A stretch of DNA of 20,699 nucleotides from CAZOBJ01 sp964577825 (GCA_964577825.1 CAZOBJ010000054.1:1-20699); one strand, 5' to 3'. Shown: positions 1-7,881, numbered from the stretch's first letter. Numbers and translations are program-made. The notes: a model not told the origin generated them from the letters alone.

Positions 1-431
1 CGCACGTCCTCGGTGCCCATGTACACGTGGCACTCCAGGCCGAAGAGCGCCGCCGCCGTGGCCGTGGCCACGCCGTGTTGGCCGGCGCCGGTCTCCGCGA
101 TGATCCGCGGCTTGCCCATGCGCCGAGCCAGGAGCACCTGTCCCAGGGTGTTGTTGATCTTGTGCGCGCCGGTGTGGTTCAGGTCCTCACGCTTCAGATA
201 TACCTTGGCCCCGCCCAGATGCTCGGTCAGCCGGCCGGTCAGGGTCAGGGGATTGGGCCGGCCCGCGTAATCACGCAGCAGGGCGTCGAGCTCCGCCTGA
301 AAGCTCGGGTCCGCGCACGCCTCGGCATACGCTGCCGTGAGCTCGTCCACCGCGGGCACGAGAACCTCGGGCACGTACCGTCCCCCGTACGGCCCGAAAA
401 AGCCATGTACATCCGGCAAGGTCGCCTGCAT
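1..431 (-). CDS. trpB: Tryptophan synthase beta subunit, N-terminal 143 residues (cut by window edge)
   Basis: TrpB condenses indole with L-serine to make tryptophan, using PLP, as the beta subunit of the cytosolic alpha2beta2 synthase. Seen here: the family's N-terminal signature (FFGPYGGRYVPE, residues 11-22), the PLP-lysine motif HTGAHKINN with the Schiff-base Lys at about residue 91, and ETGAGQHG at 113-120. The start at 431 is chosen because it has GGAG at 438-441 (read on minus) and gives the canonical N-terminus. The reading frame runs off the left edge, so about two thirds of the protein is missing. A good sigma-70 promoter lies 50 bp upstream, so trpB heads its own transcript here; trpA would be expected to follow off-window. 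No attenuator or leader peptide was seen in the ~45-nt leader. Confidence 0.95.
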   Translation of the reverse strand, partial: MQATLPDVHGFFGPYGGRYVPEVLVPAVDELTAAYAEACADPSFQAELDALLRDYAGRPNPLTLTGRLTEHLGGAKVYLKREDLNHTGAHKINNTLGQVLLARRMGKPRIIAETGAGQHGVATATAAALFGLECHVYMGTEDV

Positions 432-481
432 GCCATACTCCACACCTGGCCGGGGCTGCGTGCCGCCGGCCTAGTCCACCC

Positions 482-510
482 ATGCTACCCTCACGCGGCA
501 GTAGGGTCAA
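482..510 (-). promoter_or_regulatory. Sigma-70-type promoter for trpB
   Basis: Read on the minus strand: TTGACC (505-510), a 17-bp spacer, then TAGCAT (482-487). The -35 matches 5/6 and the -10 matches 4/6 of consensus. Predicted transcription start is near 475, leaving a leader of about 45 nt before the trpB start codon. Confidence 0.6.
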
Positions 511-678
511 GACGCGCTTACGCCAAGCGCTGTCGCCCCGAATCAATCGAGACCCCGCGAGAATCGCACGCGCATGCTGGAGGCCGGCTCCCCACTCCCC
601 TGCACCGCGGTGGGACGGCCTCAGCGCCGGAGCCTCGACCGACGACGCGGGCGCGGGCGCCGGGCCGCATGGGGAAGT

Positions 679-764
679 TGGTGCCGAAGGAGGGATTCGA
701 ACCCTCATGTCCCGAAGGACACGGGTTTTTGAAACCCGCGCGTATGCCATTCCGCCACTTCGGC
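679..764 (-). tRNA. tRNA-Leu (anticodon CAA)
   Basis: Class II tRNA of 86 nt with CCA encoded (679-681). Acceptor stem GCCGAAG (764-758) pairs perfectly with CTTCGGC (689-683), discriminator A. The anticodon stem CGGGT/ACCCG closes loop TTCAAAA, giving anticodon CAA, which decodes UUG. A long variable arm (stem-loop around TTCGG) and T-arm GAGGG-TTCGAAT-CCCTC follow. The long variable arm plus CAA anticodon identify leucine. A promoter lies immediately upstream at 783-810. No clear intrinsic terminator is visible downstream on the minus strand. Confidence 0.97.
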
Positions 765-782
765 CCCTGTTCAAGCGCCTTT

Positions 783-810
783 ATTCTAGGCCAGGGAAGC
801 AACCGGTCAA
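783..810 (-). promoter_or_regulatory. Sigma-70-type promoter for tRNA-Leu
   Basis: On minus: TTGACC (805-810), 16-bp spacer, TAGAAT (783-788), followed by AT-rich sequence. Both hexamers match 5/6. Transcription would start about 12 nt before the mature 5' end of the tRNA, as expected for a simple tRNA transcript. Confidence 0.75.
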
Positions 811-819
811 GGCCAAGCC

Positions 820-848
820 TTGCGTCGGCCGCGCACGTACGGTATACA
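820..848 (+). promoter_or_regulatory. Possible promoter for the MFS gene
   Basis: TTGCGT (820-825), 17-bp spacer, TATACA (843-848). The match is moderate (-35 weak, -10 4/6) but the position is right: about 35 nt of leader to the start codon at 890. It is arranged back to back with the tRNA-Leu promoter. Confidence 0.4.
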
Positions 849-889
849 GGCTCGCTTTGACCCAAGGCACAGCCCCGGCTGGAGACGCC

Positions 890-2215
890 ATGTCCCCCGC
901 GCACGGCGAAGACCACAGCCCTTCTCTGCCCACCGACGCGCGTCGGGCCGGAATGCGCCGCGCGTATCTCGCCCAGGCGATCGGCCTGCCGCTGACCGTG
1001 CTCCTGACCGAAAAGTCGGTGGGGCCACTTTTCATCAAGGCGCTCGGCGGCACGGACTTCCAGGCGATGCTTCTTTCCTCCTTCTTCGGGCTGTTCATCG
1101 TGCTCCAGATCCCGACCTCGCTGCGCGTGACCCCCACGCGGGGCAAGCGGTTCATGCTGCGCATGTTCCTGCTCGCGGGCGCCGCGGCGGGCGTGGCCGC
1201 CATACTGCCGTCGTTCCTTCCCACGGGCGCGGGCCCGACCTGGATTGTGCTCCTATTCCTGTGCGCATTTACGGCATCTCGCGCCGTGGGGAGCACCTTC
1301 TGGTTCCCGCTTCTCCATGACGTCGTGCCCTCGAACGCCCGGGGCCGCTTTTTCGGGAACCTGCGTTTCGTGTGGAACATGTCCGTGTACGGGTGCGTGG
1401 TCGCCGCGGGCGTGTTTCTCGGCGCAGATCCACCGCTCTGGAAATACCAGGTGGTCCTCGGCGTGGCGCTCGCGGGCCATTTCCTGCGCAATGTGATCAT
1501 CGCACGGATCCCCCAGCCCTCCCAGCACGCCGAGCGCAGCGACGGGTTCTCCGACTGGCAGGGACATTTGCGCACCCTGGTGCGCCGCCGAGAGGTCCTG
1601 GTGTTCTGCCTGTATCTGTCCACGCTCGTGTTCTGCGCGGGCTTCCTGCAGCAGCCCATGGTGCTGTATCTCGAGCACCTGGGCTTCGACACCTCCGAGA
1701 ACGTGGTCATCTACGGGTTCACGACGCTCGGTTCGGCGCTGGCATTCCTGGGCGCGGGGTTTCTCGTGGACCACCTCGGCACCAAGCGCACCTTCCTGCT
1801 CGCGCACCTCAGCCTGTGCGCGCTCGCGCTCATCGTGGTCACGAGCCACGGCCTGGCGCCGGCCGCGCGCAAGCCCCTGCTCATGGCGGTGTTCGTCATC
1901 ACGGGCGGGGCCGTGGCGCTCACGAGCGTAGCCGCGACCACCCAGCTCTTTCACCTCGCGCCCCTGCGGGGTCGGGCCTTCTTTTTCGGCGTGACCACCA
2001 TGGTGGCTGTCACCGGGCGGTCGCTCGCCTACCTGACCGCGGGCGGAGTGCTTGCGCTCGTGCCGCGCGGCTGGTCGATGCCGATTGGCGGGTCCCTGTA
2101 CAATGTGTACGAGGTCGTGTTCGCGCTCGCAGGCCTGGGGCTGCTCGGAGGGACGCTGCTCCTCTACTTCATCCACGACGTGCGCAGACCGCATGCGGAC
2201 CGAACCGACCCATAG
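890..2215 (+). CDS. Major facilitator superfamily permease, substrate unknown
   Basis: The 441-residue protein is almost entirely hydrophobic segments separated by short basic loops, consistent with about 10-12 membrane helices in the inner membrane. The cytosolic N-terminus carries a basic stretch (DARRAGMRRAYL). Two positions resemble MFS loop motifs: NARGRFFGNLR after helix 4-5, and the D-x-L-G-T-K-R loop (VDHLGTKRTF) in the second half. The start at 890 has GGAG at 881-884; the open frame extends upstream to 482 but crosses the antisense tRNA-Leu gene, so that extension is not coding. The gene converges on the aldose-epimerase-like gene, leaving 9 bp between the two ends. That neighbour makes a sugar or sugar-acid substrate possible, but this is a guess. 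Ends with TAG. Confidence 0.85.
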   Translation: MSPAHGEDHSPSLPTDARRAGMRRAYLAQAIGLPLTVLLTEKSVGPLFIKALGGTDFQAMLLSSFFGLFIVLQIPTSLRVTPTRGKRFMLRMFLLAGAAAGVAAILPSFLPTGAGPTWIVLLFLCAFTASRAVGSTFWFPLLHDVVPSNARGRFFGNLRFVWNMSVYGCVVAAGVFLGADPPLWKYQVVLGVALAGHFLRNVIIARIPQPSQHAERSDGFSDWQGHLRTLVRRREVLVFCLYLSTLVFCAGFLQQPMVLYLEHLGFDTSENVVIYGFTTLGSALAFLGAGFLVDHLGTKRTFLLAHLSLCALALIVVTSHGLAPAARKPLLMAVFVITGGAVALTSVAATTQLFHLAPLRGRAFFFGVTTMVAVTGRSLAYLTAGGVLALVPRGWSMPIGGSLYNVYEVVFALAGLGLLGGTLLLYFIHDVRRPHADRTDP

Positions 2216-2224
2216 ACCGACGCC

Positions 2225-3232
2225 TCAGTCCGTGCACAACTCGATGCCGCAGGGGAAGGACCGCGTCTGTCCGGGCTTCAGCGCCAGGGCCTCACGGCAC
2301 TCGGGCCGATTGTAGGCGTTGGTGGGGAACTCCACAGGCTCCAGGGCCACGCTGCGGCGCGGCCGCTCGGGCTAGGGGTCGCCTGTGAACACATGCACAA
2401 GGCCCGTGCGCTGCACCACGCGCAGCGCCAGGCCGTCTTCCGCATTGGTCAGTACAGTCCGCGCCCAGCCGTCTGCGTCCATCTCCAGATCACCAAACGC
2501 GGTGTCGAGTACTCCGTCCCCGATGCATGCGCCCTGGGGCGAGCACAAGTCTCGCTCGGGCGTGTGTTCGATCGGCATGTAGGCTTGTGCTCCTGCGCGC
2601 GGGATCCCCCGCGCATCCGTCTCCACCCGAGCTCGGGCCGGAAGAGCGAGACGAAGCCCGTCGACGCAGCATCGGCCCGGGCGGAAATACGGGTGCCATC
2701 CCGCGCCGAACGGCGCGCTCTCGTCGTCCAGATTCGTGCCGCGAATCTCCAGAAACAGGCCCGTGGGCCGTAAAGCGCAAATCACGTCCACGTCCACGGC
2801 GAACGGATACCCGGCGAACGCGTCCGGCCGCAAGGCGCTCGTGCGCAGCCGGACGCGCGCTTCCGCGTCCTTGGTCTGCGCCTCGCACACGCAGAAGGCG
2901 GCCCGGTGCACGAACCCGTGGAGGGCCGTGTTCTCCTTGGGCCGGTTCACCGGCAGCGCACGCGTATGCCCACCCCATGAGTACCGGCCCGCGTCCACGC
3001 GATTGGAGAAGGGCGCCAGGATCCACCCTCGCCCGCCCTGCCCTGCGGAAAGCTCTTGCGGGCTGCGGAACCCGTCGGTCACGTCTACCTCGCGTTCGCG
3101 ATGGACCACGCGCAAGGACAGGAGCGTCGCGCCCAGACGCGCGAACACGGCCTCGCGCCCCAAGTGCTCGTCGCACAGCGCCACGGTCTCGTGCGGGCCG
3201 AATCGTCCGGATTCCACGGCGAACCGGGCCAT
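2225..3232 (-). pseudogene. Aldose 1-epimerase-like gene interrupted by an in-frame TAG
   Basis: Galactose-mutarotase fold: these enzymes interconvert alpha and beta anomers of sugars using two histidines and a glutamate base. The frame from 3232 gives 286 residues with both His motifs (HGFVH at 105-109, GWHPYF at 179-184), then stops at TAG (2374-2372). In the same frame, beyond the stop, another 48 codons encode the normal family C-terminus (RRSVALEPVEFPTNAYN, then LKPGQTRSF) and end in TGA at 2225-2227. The catalytic Glu should be in the ALEP motif after the stop, so the 286-residue product should be inactive. Start chosen at 3232 with GGGGAGGG just upstream, overlapping the plsY stop region. 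It is the last gene of the minus-strand operon. A sequencing error at one base is an alternative to true decay. Confidence 0.85.
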
Positions 3233-3241
3233 GCCCTCCCC

Positions 3242-3901
3242 TCAGTCCGTCTGATCCGATGGCGACCGACCGGTGCTCTGGGGCCGGGCGCCCAGCCGGT
3301 TCTCCGTGCCGTGCCACAGCCGCGCGTAGTTCGCTCGGTGGCGCACCACCACCAGCACGGCCAAGAGCCACGCGAGCATGGTGCGCGGCAGGTCCTCGCC
3401 ATAGGGCGCGGGCGAGAGAAGGTGCGCGCCCACGAGCACCCCGAGCACCGCGGCCGTGCTGCCCACGCTCACGTATCGCGTGGCGGCCACGGCCAGGACA
3501 AAGGCCCCCAGGCCCATGGCCAGGGCCCCGGGCATGAGCGCGGCCAGGGCCCCCGCGCTCGTGGCCACGCCCTTGCCGCCTCGGAACTTCAGGTATACGG
3601 GGAACGTATGGCCCAGGACTGCGGCCACGGCGGCCAGCGCCTGGGCCCGGGCTGGGCCGGCCTGGGGCACGCCCCCCATCACGCCCAAGCCGACCCCCCA
3701 GACGGGCGCAAACCCCTTGCATGCGTCGAGCGCCAGCGCGAGCGCGCCCCATCGCCATCCGCATACCCGCACCACGTTGGTCGCGCCGATGTTGCGGCTG
3801 CCTTCGGCGCGCACGTCCTTGCCCGCGAGCCGTCCGAGCAGATACCCGAACGGCACCGCACCCACGAGGTATGCGGCCAGCGCAATTCCCAGGTACTGCA
3901 T
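3242..3901 (-). CDS. plsY: Acyl-phosphate:glycerol-3-phosphate acyltransferase PlsY
   Basis: PlsY transfers the acyl group of acyl-phosphate to glycerol-3-phosphate, the first step of membrane phospholipid synthesis, in the inner membrane. The 219-residue protein has the family's three motifs in order: GSRNIGATN (34-42), the KGxxP motif (K62-P66, CKGFAP), and GHTFPVYLKFRGGKG (97-111). The late RHRANYARL segment (187-195) is also typical. About five hydrophobic helices are visible, beginning right at the N-terminus. Length is at the normal size, with an extra polar tail of about 20 residues. Start at 3901 has GAGGGGG upstream. It lies 15 bp after the ABM gene and 9 bp before the epimerase start, so the three are probably one transcript. 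PlsY is usually essential, so the operon should be expressed during growth. Confidence 0.95.
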   Translation of the reverse strand: MQYLGIALAAYLVGAVPFGYLLGRLAGKDVRAEGSRNIGATNVVRVCGWRWGALALALDACKGFAPVWGVGLGVMGGVPQAGPARAQALAAVAAVLGHTFPVYLKFRGGKGVATSAGALAALMPGALAMGLGAFVLAVAATRYVSVGSTAAVLGVLVGAHLLSPAPYGEDLPRTMLAWLLAVLVVVRHRANYARLWHGTENRLGARPQSTGRSPSDQTD

Positions 3902-3916
3902 GCACGCCCCCTCGTC

Positions 3917-4237
3917 TCAGCGAGTCGCAGACCAGGCCGCCGCGTCCGTAGGGAAGTGGGAGGTGTACTTCACGGTCGCGCGGTCCTCGGCCATCCACGG
4001 CGCTACCGCCTCGCGCCAGGCCCGGTAATGCGCGGTCTCCTTGTGCGCGGCCGCGCCCGCCGCGTCGCGATAGACCTCGTAGAGCAGGAATCGGTCCGCG
4101 TCGTCCTGCTGCTGCAAGACGTCGAATCGAAGGGCCCCCGGCTCCTGGATGGTGTTGCGCCCGTTCTCCAGGCTCGCCTGTAGGAACGCCTCGCGATGCT
4201 CGAGCTTCACCCGCACGTGCACGCAGGCCACAAACAT
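3917..4237 (-). CDS. LsrG/YgiN-like antibiotic-biosynthesis-monooxygenase (ABM) domain protein
   Basis: A 106-residue single-domain protein of the dimeric alpha/beta-barrel ABM superfamily. Members are cofactor-free oxygenases or isomerases; LsrG acts on phospho-AI-2. Visible hallmarks are the N-terminal strand (VACVHVRVK), the EPGALRFDVLQ motif, the FLLYEVYRD strand and the HKETAHYRAW helix, whose order and spacing closely resemble LsrG. No lsr transport or kinase genes are nearby, so an AI-2 role is not supported; small-molecule quinone or sugar-phosphate chemistry is equally possible. The start at 4237 is fixed by a strong AAGGAG (4244-4249 read on minus); the open frame further upstream has no homology. 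First gene of the minus operon, promoter at 4299-4326. Confidence 0.85.
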   Translation of the reverse strand: MFVACVHVRVKLEHREAFLQASLENGRNTIQEPGALRFDVLQQQDDADRFLLYEVYRDAAGAAAHKETAHYRAWREAVAPWMAEDRATVKYTSHFPTDAAAWSATR

Positions 4238-4241
4238 GCCA

Positions 4242-4249
4242 CTCTCCTT
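4242..4249 (-). promoter_or_regulatory. Ribosome binding site of the ABM gene
   Basis: AAGGAGAG on the minus strand, 4-6 nt before ATG 4237. It decides the start over the longer open frame reaching 4501. Confidence 0.75.
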
Positions 4250-4298
4250 CCACGCGTGAGCCAAACGGCGCGACACGCGCCTGCCGCGTCCGCGCCCC

Positions 4299-4326
4299 AT
4301 TTTGGCCGCACGTCGAGGCAAGTCAA
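4299..4326 (-). promoter_or_regulatory. Promoter for the ABM-plsY-epimerase operon
   Basis: On minus: TTGACT (4321-4326), 16-bp spacer, CAAAAT (4299-4304). The -35 matches 5/6 and the -10 matches 4/6. Predicted leader is about 55 nt to ATG 4237. Confidence 0.55.
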
Positions 4327-4384
4327 CCCACGGCGTTTTGACGGACGCGCAGACGTGCTTCGTGCTTTTGGCCGAGGCTCGGGC

Positions 4385-4412
4385 TTGACAGGAGCGCAGG
4401 CCATGGTAGCAA
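4385..4412 (+). promoter_or_regulatory. Promoter for the beta-propeller/DUF4838 pair
   Basis: Perfect TTGACA (4385-4390), 16-bp spacer, then TAGCAA (4407-4412, weak -10). It implies a leader of about 105 nt before ATG 4525. I see no recognisable riboswitch in that leader. The site is divergent from the ABM operon promoter about 60 bp away. Confidence 0.45.
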
Positions 4413-4511
4413 ACGATTCGACTGCAGCGGCTTGCGTGCGGCGCTACGCGTATCAAACGTGCCCGGCGCGGACAGGAGGCTGATCGGCGCCCCCGCGCCA
4501 CAGGGATCCCA

Positions 4512-4518
4512 AAGGAGG
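4512..4518 (+). promoter_or_regulatory. Ribosome binding site of the beta-propeller gene
   Basis: AAGGAGG, a near-perfect Shine-Dalgarno sequence 6 nt before ATG 4525. It rules out the upstream in-frame extension to 4432. Confidence 0.8.
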
Positions 4519-4524
4519 AGGCAC

Positions 4525-5634
4525 ATGAAGGTCAAGGCACTGGACACCGGGCTCGAAGGCGGGTTGGAGGTCGTCAGTCTGGCGACCGGATCGGACGGCC
4601 GAATCTACGGCGGCTTGACGGGCCTTAAGGGCCACTTGCTGTGCGAATACGACCCGGGGACCGGCGCAGTGCGCGACCTGGGCGACAAGGTCGTGTCCGC
4701 CAACGAGGTGTACAAACGGGACGGCACGCCCTACACGCAGAAGATCCACCATGCGCTCGACACGTTGCCGGATGGCCGCCTGGCGGGCGGGACCGGACAG
4801 AACTACGGCTACGGCGCGGTCCACAAGAAGATCAGTGAGGACGAAGGCGGGCACGTGTTCGTGTACGACCCGAAGACCGAACAGGGCCGCGACCTGGGCG
4901 TGCCCGTGCCCCACATGTGGATTATCGCCACCTGCACGAGCCCTGACGGCAGCCAGCTCTTCGGCATGACGTATTTCCACAACGACTTCTTTGCCGTCGA
5001 CCTCAGGACAGGAGACGTTCTGTTCGCCGACCAGGTGCACGGCGCCTGCTGGGGCGACAGCGCATGCAGCCACACGATCGTGTGCGACCGGGAGGGCATC
5101 GTGTACGGATCGTGCAGCGAAGGCTGCATCTTCACGTATGACAGCAACAAGCGCGAGCTCACCGAGACCGACGTTCGGCTTCCCGGCGAGGGCGCGCGCA
5201 GGATCGACGCCCTGATGCTGGGCGAGAATGGGATGGTCTACGGCGGCGTTTGGGAGAACGGCATCGTGTTCTCGCTCGAACCGCGCACGCTGAAGCTCCG
5301 AGAGCTGTGCCGTCCCGTGGACGGCCCGCGCCTGCCGGCCCTGGTGTGGCGCGACGGGTGCATCTACGGATGCGCCGGCGGAGGCCCGCAGTACGGCACC
5401 CGTGGCGCCATTCTCTTTGAATGCGATCCAACGGCAAGCAAGCATCGCGAGGTCGGTCCCATCCGGGATGAGCAGAGCGGAATCGAGGGCCAGCGCGTGC
5501 ACGCCATGACCGTGGGCCGGGACGGTACGATCTACGCGGGCGAGACCGGGGCGGTTCGCGAACCTCGCAAGCAGGACCACAGCGGCGATATCGAGGCCGG
5601 AATGCACCCCTACCTTTACATCATCGACGTGTGA
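4525..5634 (+). CDS. Cytosolic beta-propeller protein of unknown function
   Basis: The 369-residue protein has no signal peptide or membrane segment. It contains a repeated blade motif of the form DG-x-(I/V)-Y-G: DGRIYGG, EGIVYGS, NGMVYGG, DGCIYGC and DGTIYAG, roughly every 45-60 residues where visible, typical of six- or seven-bladed propellers (SMP-30/NHL-like). It is rich in cysteine around residues 175-215 (GACWGDSAC, then GSCSEGC), unusual for a scaffold propeller. The DUF4838 gene starts 7 bp downstream, so the two are almost certainly co-transcribed and probably act together on the same carbohydrate-derived substrate. A lyase or lactonase activity would fit the fold but no catalytic set can be assigned by eye. 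Confidence 0.8.
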   Translation: MKVKALDTGLEGGLEVVSLATGSDGRIYGGLTGLKGHLLCEYDPGTGAVRDLGDKVVSANEVYKRDGTPYTQKIHHALDTLPDGRLAGGTGQNYGYGAVHKKISEDEGGHVFVYDPKTEQGRDLGVPVPHMWIIATCTSPDGSQLFGMTYFHNDFFAVDLRTGDVLFADQVHGACWGDSACSHTIVCDREGIVYGSCSEGCIFTYDSNKRELTETDVRLPGEGARRIDALMLGENGMVYGGVWENGIVFSLEPRTLKLRELCRPVDGPRLPALVWRDGCIYGCAGGGPQYGTRGAILFECDPTASKHREVGPIRDEQSGIEGQRVHAMTVGRDGTIYAGETGAVREPRKQDHSGDIEAGMHPYLYIIDV

Positions 5635-5641
5635 GGCACCC

Positions 5642-7768
5642 ATGCGCTGGACGGTCATCGTCCCCGCCACGGGGCCGTTCTCCACGATCGACGAGGCCGC
5701 GCACGCGGAGCGTGCGGTCGACTGGGTCAACCCGCGCTGCGGCGAAGACGCGGCCTGTACGCTCTCGTTTGCGGCCCAGGAAACGACGTGCTCCTTGAAC
5801 CAGGCCCCGGACACCGAGGCGAGCACCGCGGCGTGGGCCGGCGCTGTGCCCGACGCGTCCGCGATTCTCCTTTTCGAATCGTCCACGTTCGAGCGCAACC
5901 GCGCGACCCTTCAGGACACGTTCGGCGAGATCGACGCCCCTGCGAGAGCGCAGTCCTATGTCATCAAGCATGCGCAACCGGAGAACCAAGGCTCGCGCGC
6001 GCGGTACCTCGTCCTGGGCGCGGACCGCACCGGGGCGCTGTACGGGGCCTACGACCTGCTGCAGCGGATGGGCTTCCGCTGGTATGGCCCAGACCCCTGG
6101 GACACAGAGGTTCCCGAGGCCCTGATCCCGCCGGTCCTGGACTGGCCGGCGACCGAAGCGCCCTCGTTCGAGACACGCGGCTTCATCAGCGGGCGCCGGG
6201 GCGGCGAGCGCATGATCCTGTGGATGGCGCGCAACCGGCTCAACCTCTGGAGTCCCGCACCCGAACACGCGGCCCTGTGCCGCAAGCTCGGCATGCGCTT
6301 TATGATCGGCGGGCACGACACGGGCAGACGGTACCTTCCCCCGGACAGATACTTTGCGGACCATCCGGAATGGTACGCATTGCATCACGGTGAGCGGCAG
6401 AGAGACCTCTCGGACGGCACAGGGTTCAACCTGTGCTTCTCGAACGCCGCGATGCGCGCTGAGCTCGCCGAGACCCTGGTGCGCTCCCTGGCTCAAGACC
6501 CCGAGCAGTACGCGGACTTCGTCAACGTATGGCCCCTGGACAACGGCAACTGGTGCGAATGCGATGCGTGCCAGACCTTGGGCAACAAGACCGACCAACT
6601 GCTGGCCCTGGCCTGCGACTGCTGCAGGGCTATGGACCGAGCGCGCCAAGCCGGCCGCCTGAAGCGGGACGTAAAGGTTGTCATCCCCGCCTATCACGAA
6701 ACGCTCGACGCGCCGACCAAACCCCTGCCCCCGGACTTCGACCACGACCGGCTGGTCGCTACGTTCTTCCCGATCGAGCGCTGCTATGCGCACGCGTTCG
6801 CGAACCCGCGCTGCACGGAGATCAACAAGGACCTGCACCGCTACTTCCAGTCGTGGAGCGAGTTGGTCGGCAAGACCTTCCGCGGCAGCTTGATGATGGG
6901 CGAGTACTACAACGTGTCCAGCTTCACGTCCATCGCCGTTCCCCTGCAGTCGATCATGGCCGCGGACATCCCCTACTACCACGCGGCCGGGGTGCGCCAC
7001 ATGCACTACATGCATGTAACCGTCATGAACTGGGGCTCGCTTTGCCTGACCAATGGGTTGTACAGTGCGCTTCTGTGGGACCACGAGCTGGACGCGAGCG
7101 CCTATCTGCAAGACTACTGGAAGCGGCGCTACAAGGGCTTGGCCGAGCGCATGGAGCAGTTCTACACCGTGCTCGAAAAGGCCATGAGGAACGCCAAGCC
7201 CCTGAAGCACTACGCCGGCATGCGCCGCCACCGGCTTCGGCGGGCACTCATCCGCAAGCAGGGGCCCATCTTCTCGACCGAGCATTTTCCGTACCTGCCC
7301 AGGGAACGCGACGTGAACGACGGTCCGTCGTTTATCGAGACCATTGCGCTTCTTAACGACGCCGAGGCGATCCTGGACCAGGCCCTGCTGGATTGCCCCG
7401 ACGATCCCGTGCTCCGACAGCGCGTGAGCGCGTGCGCGCGTCGGTTCCGGTACACGCGCAACATGGTCCGCTTCTACTACAGCTTTGCCCGGCTGCGCAT
7501 GTTCGAGGAGAAGCGCGACCGGACCGGCGCCGAGCTGGAGGCCCTGCGCCTGCGCGACTACGGCGAGACGTTGCGCCGCGAGATGCTCATGCCCAAGGGA
7601 CAGAGCCCCCGGCAGGACCCGGCCTTTGACAACGGGCTCGCCGCGGCGTGGCTGGGCAGCGCGTACGCGCGCGCCATGGCGGACTATGGCCTGAACACCC
7701 CCAACACCCCGGGCGGCGCGCTCCCGCAGGACTTCGACCACAACGATCCCTTGTTCGAGGTCTTGTGA
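5642..7768 (+). CDS. DUF4838-type glycoside-hydrolase-like protein with alpha-glucuronidase-like N-terminal domain
   Basis: The 708-residue protein has no signal peptide. Residues about 70-170 resemble the non-catalytic N-domain that precedes the barrel in GH67/GH20-type enzymes: a strand ending RYLVLGADRTGALYGAYDLL, then GFRWYGP at 145-150. Residues about 175-480 match DUF4838 in style, with GGHDTG (223-228), NHPEWYAL-like HPEWYAL (241-247), and VWPLDNGNWCECDAC (296-310). The CxCxxC cluster (305, 307, 310) is characteristic of the family and could bind metal. The C-terminal 200 residues are helical, rich in Arg and Glu. The start at 5642 follows the propeller stop by 7 bp, with GTGAGG nearby as a weak ribosome site. 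Likely a cytosolic hydrolase or lyase for uronic-acid-type sugars; the activity is inferred, not shown. Confidence 0.85.
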   Translation: MRWTVIVPATGPFSTIDEAAHAERAVDWVNPRCGEDAACTLSFAAQETTCSLNQAPDTEASTAAWAGAVPDASAILLFESSTFERNRATLQDTFGEIDAPARAQSYVIKHAQPENQGSRARYLVLGADRTGALYGAYDLLQRMGFRWYGPDPWDTEVPEALIPPVLDWPATEAPSFETRGFISGRRGGERMILWMARNRLNLWSPAPEHAALCRKLGMRFMIGGHDTGRRYLPPDRYFADHPEWYALHHGERQRDLSDGTGFNLCFSNAAMRAELAETLVRSLAQDPEQYADFVNVWPLDNGNWCECDACQTLGNKTDQLLALACDCCRAMDRARQAGRLKRDVKVVIPAYHETLDAPTKPLPPDFDHDRLVATFFPIERCYAHAFANPRCTEINKDLHRYFQSWSELVGKTFRGSLMMGEYYNVSSFTSIAVPLQSIMAADIPYYHAAGVRHMHYMHVTVMNWGSLCLTNGLYSALLWDHELDASAYLQDYWKRRYKGLAERMEQFYTVLEKAMRNAKPLKHYAGMRRHRLRRALIRKQGPIFSTEHFPYLPRERDVNDGPSFIETIALLNDAEAILDQALLDCPDDPVLRQRVSACARRFRYTRNMVRFYYSFARLRMFEEKRDRTGAELEALRLRDYGETLRREMLMPKGQSPRQDPAFDNGLAAAWLGSAYARAMADYGLNTPNTPGGALPQDFDHNDPLFEVL

Positions 7769-7815
7769 CCCCTCGCGCCCGGGTGCGAGAACGAGAAAGG
7801 CGCGCGGATTTCGAA

Positions 7816-7843
7816 TTGACAGTGCGCTTCAGTGGATTATAAT
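7816..7843 (+). promoter_or_regulatory. Consensus sigma-70 promoter of the initiator tRNA
   Basis: TTGACA (7816-7821), 16-bp spacer, TATAAT (7838-7843): both hexamers are perfect. Transcription should start near 7850, giving about 95 nt of leader before the mature tRNA, much longer than the tRNA-Leu leader. Confidence 0.88.
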
Positions 7844-7861
7844 GCATTGTGGATGTGGAGC

Positions 7862-7881
7862 GTACCGGTGCTGACCGGTAC
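7862..7881 (+). repeat. Perfect inverted repeat in the initiator-tRNA leader
   Basis: GTACCGGT (7862-7869), loop GCTG, ACCGGTAC (7874-7881). It lies about +12 to +31 relative to the predicted start. It could form an RNA hairpin or be a repressor-type operator; the sequence cannot decide. Confidence 0.8.

Noticed and set aside
560..678. Terminator of tRNA-Leu or a small RNA downstream of it
   Set aside because: Several short GC-rich stems can be drawn but none is followed by T residues or has a promoter of its own.
482..889. Upstream extension of the MFS open frame
   Set aside because: It crosses the tRNA-Leu gene on the other strand, has no membrane or domain character, and a ribosome site precedes ATG 890.
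2372..2374. UAG recoding (for example pyrrolysine or suppressor reading) in the whole genome
   Set aside because: UAG ends the MFS, propeller, rhodanese, cyclase and FG-GAP genes at natural C-termini, so general reassignment does not fit; read-through at this one site is still open and listed as a finding.
2490..4253. 587-residue minus-strand frame
   Set aside because: Shifted frame through epimerase, plsY and ABM genes; composition is Arg/Gly/Ala-rich noise.
5621..7741. 706-residue open frame on the minus strand
   Set aside because: Mirror image of the DUF4838 gene; no recognisable motif or ribosome site.
7772..7789. Hairpin CTCGC/GCGAG after the DUF4838 gene as terminator
   Set aside because: Only five pairs with an 8-nt loop and no T-tract; chance at this GC content.
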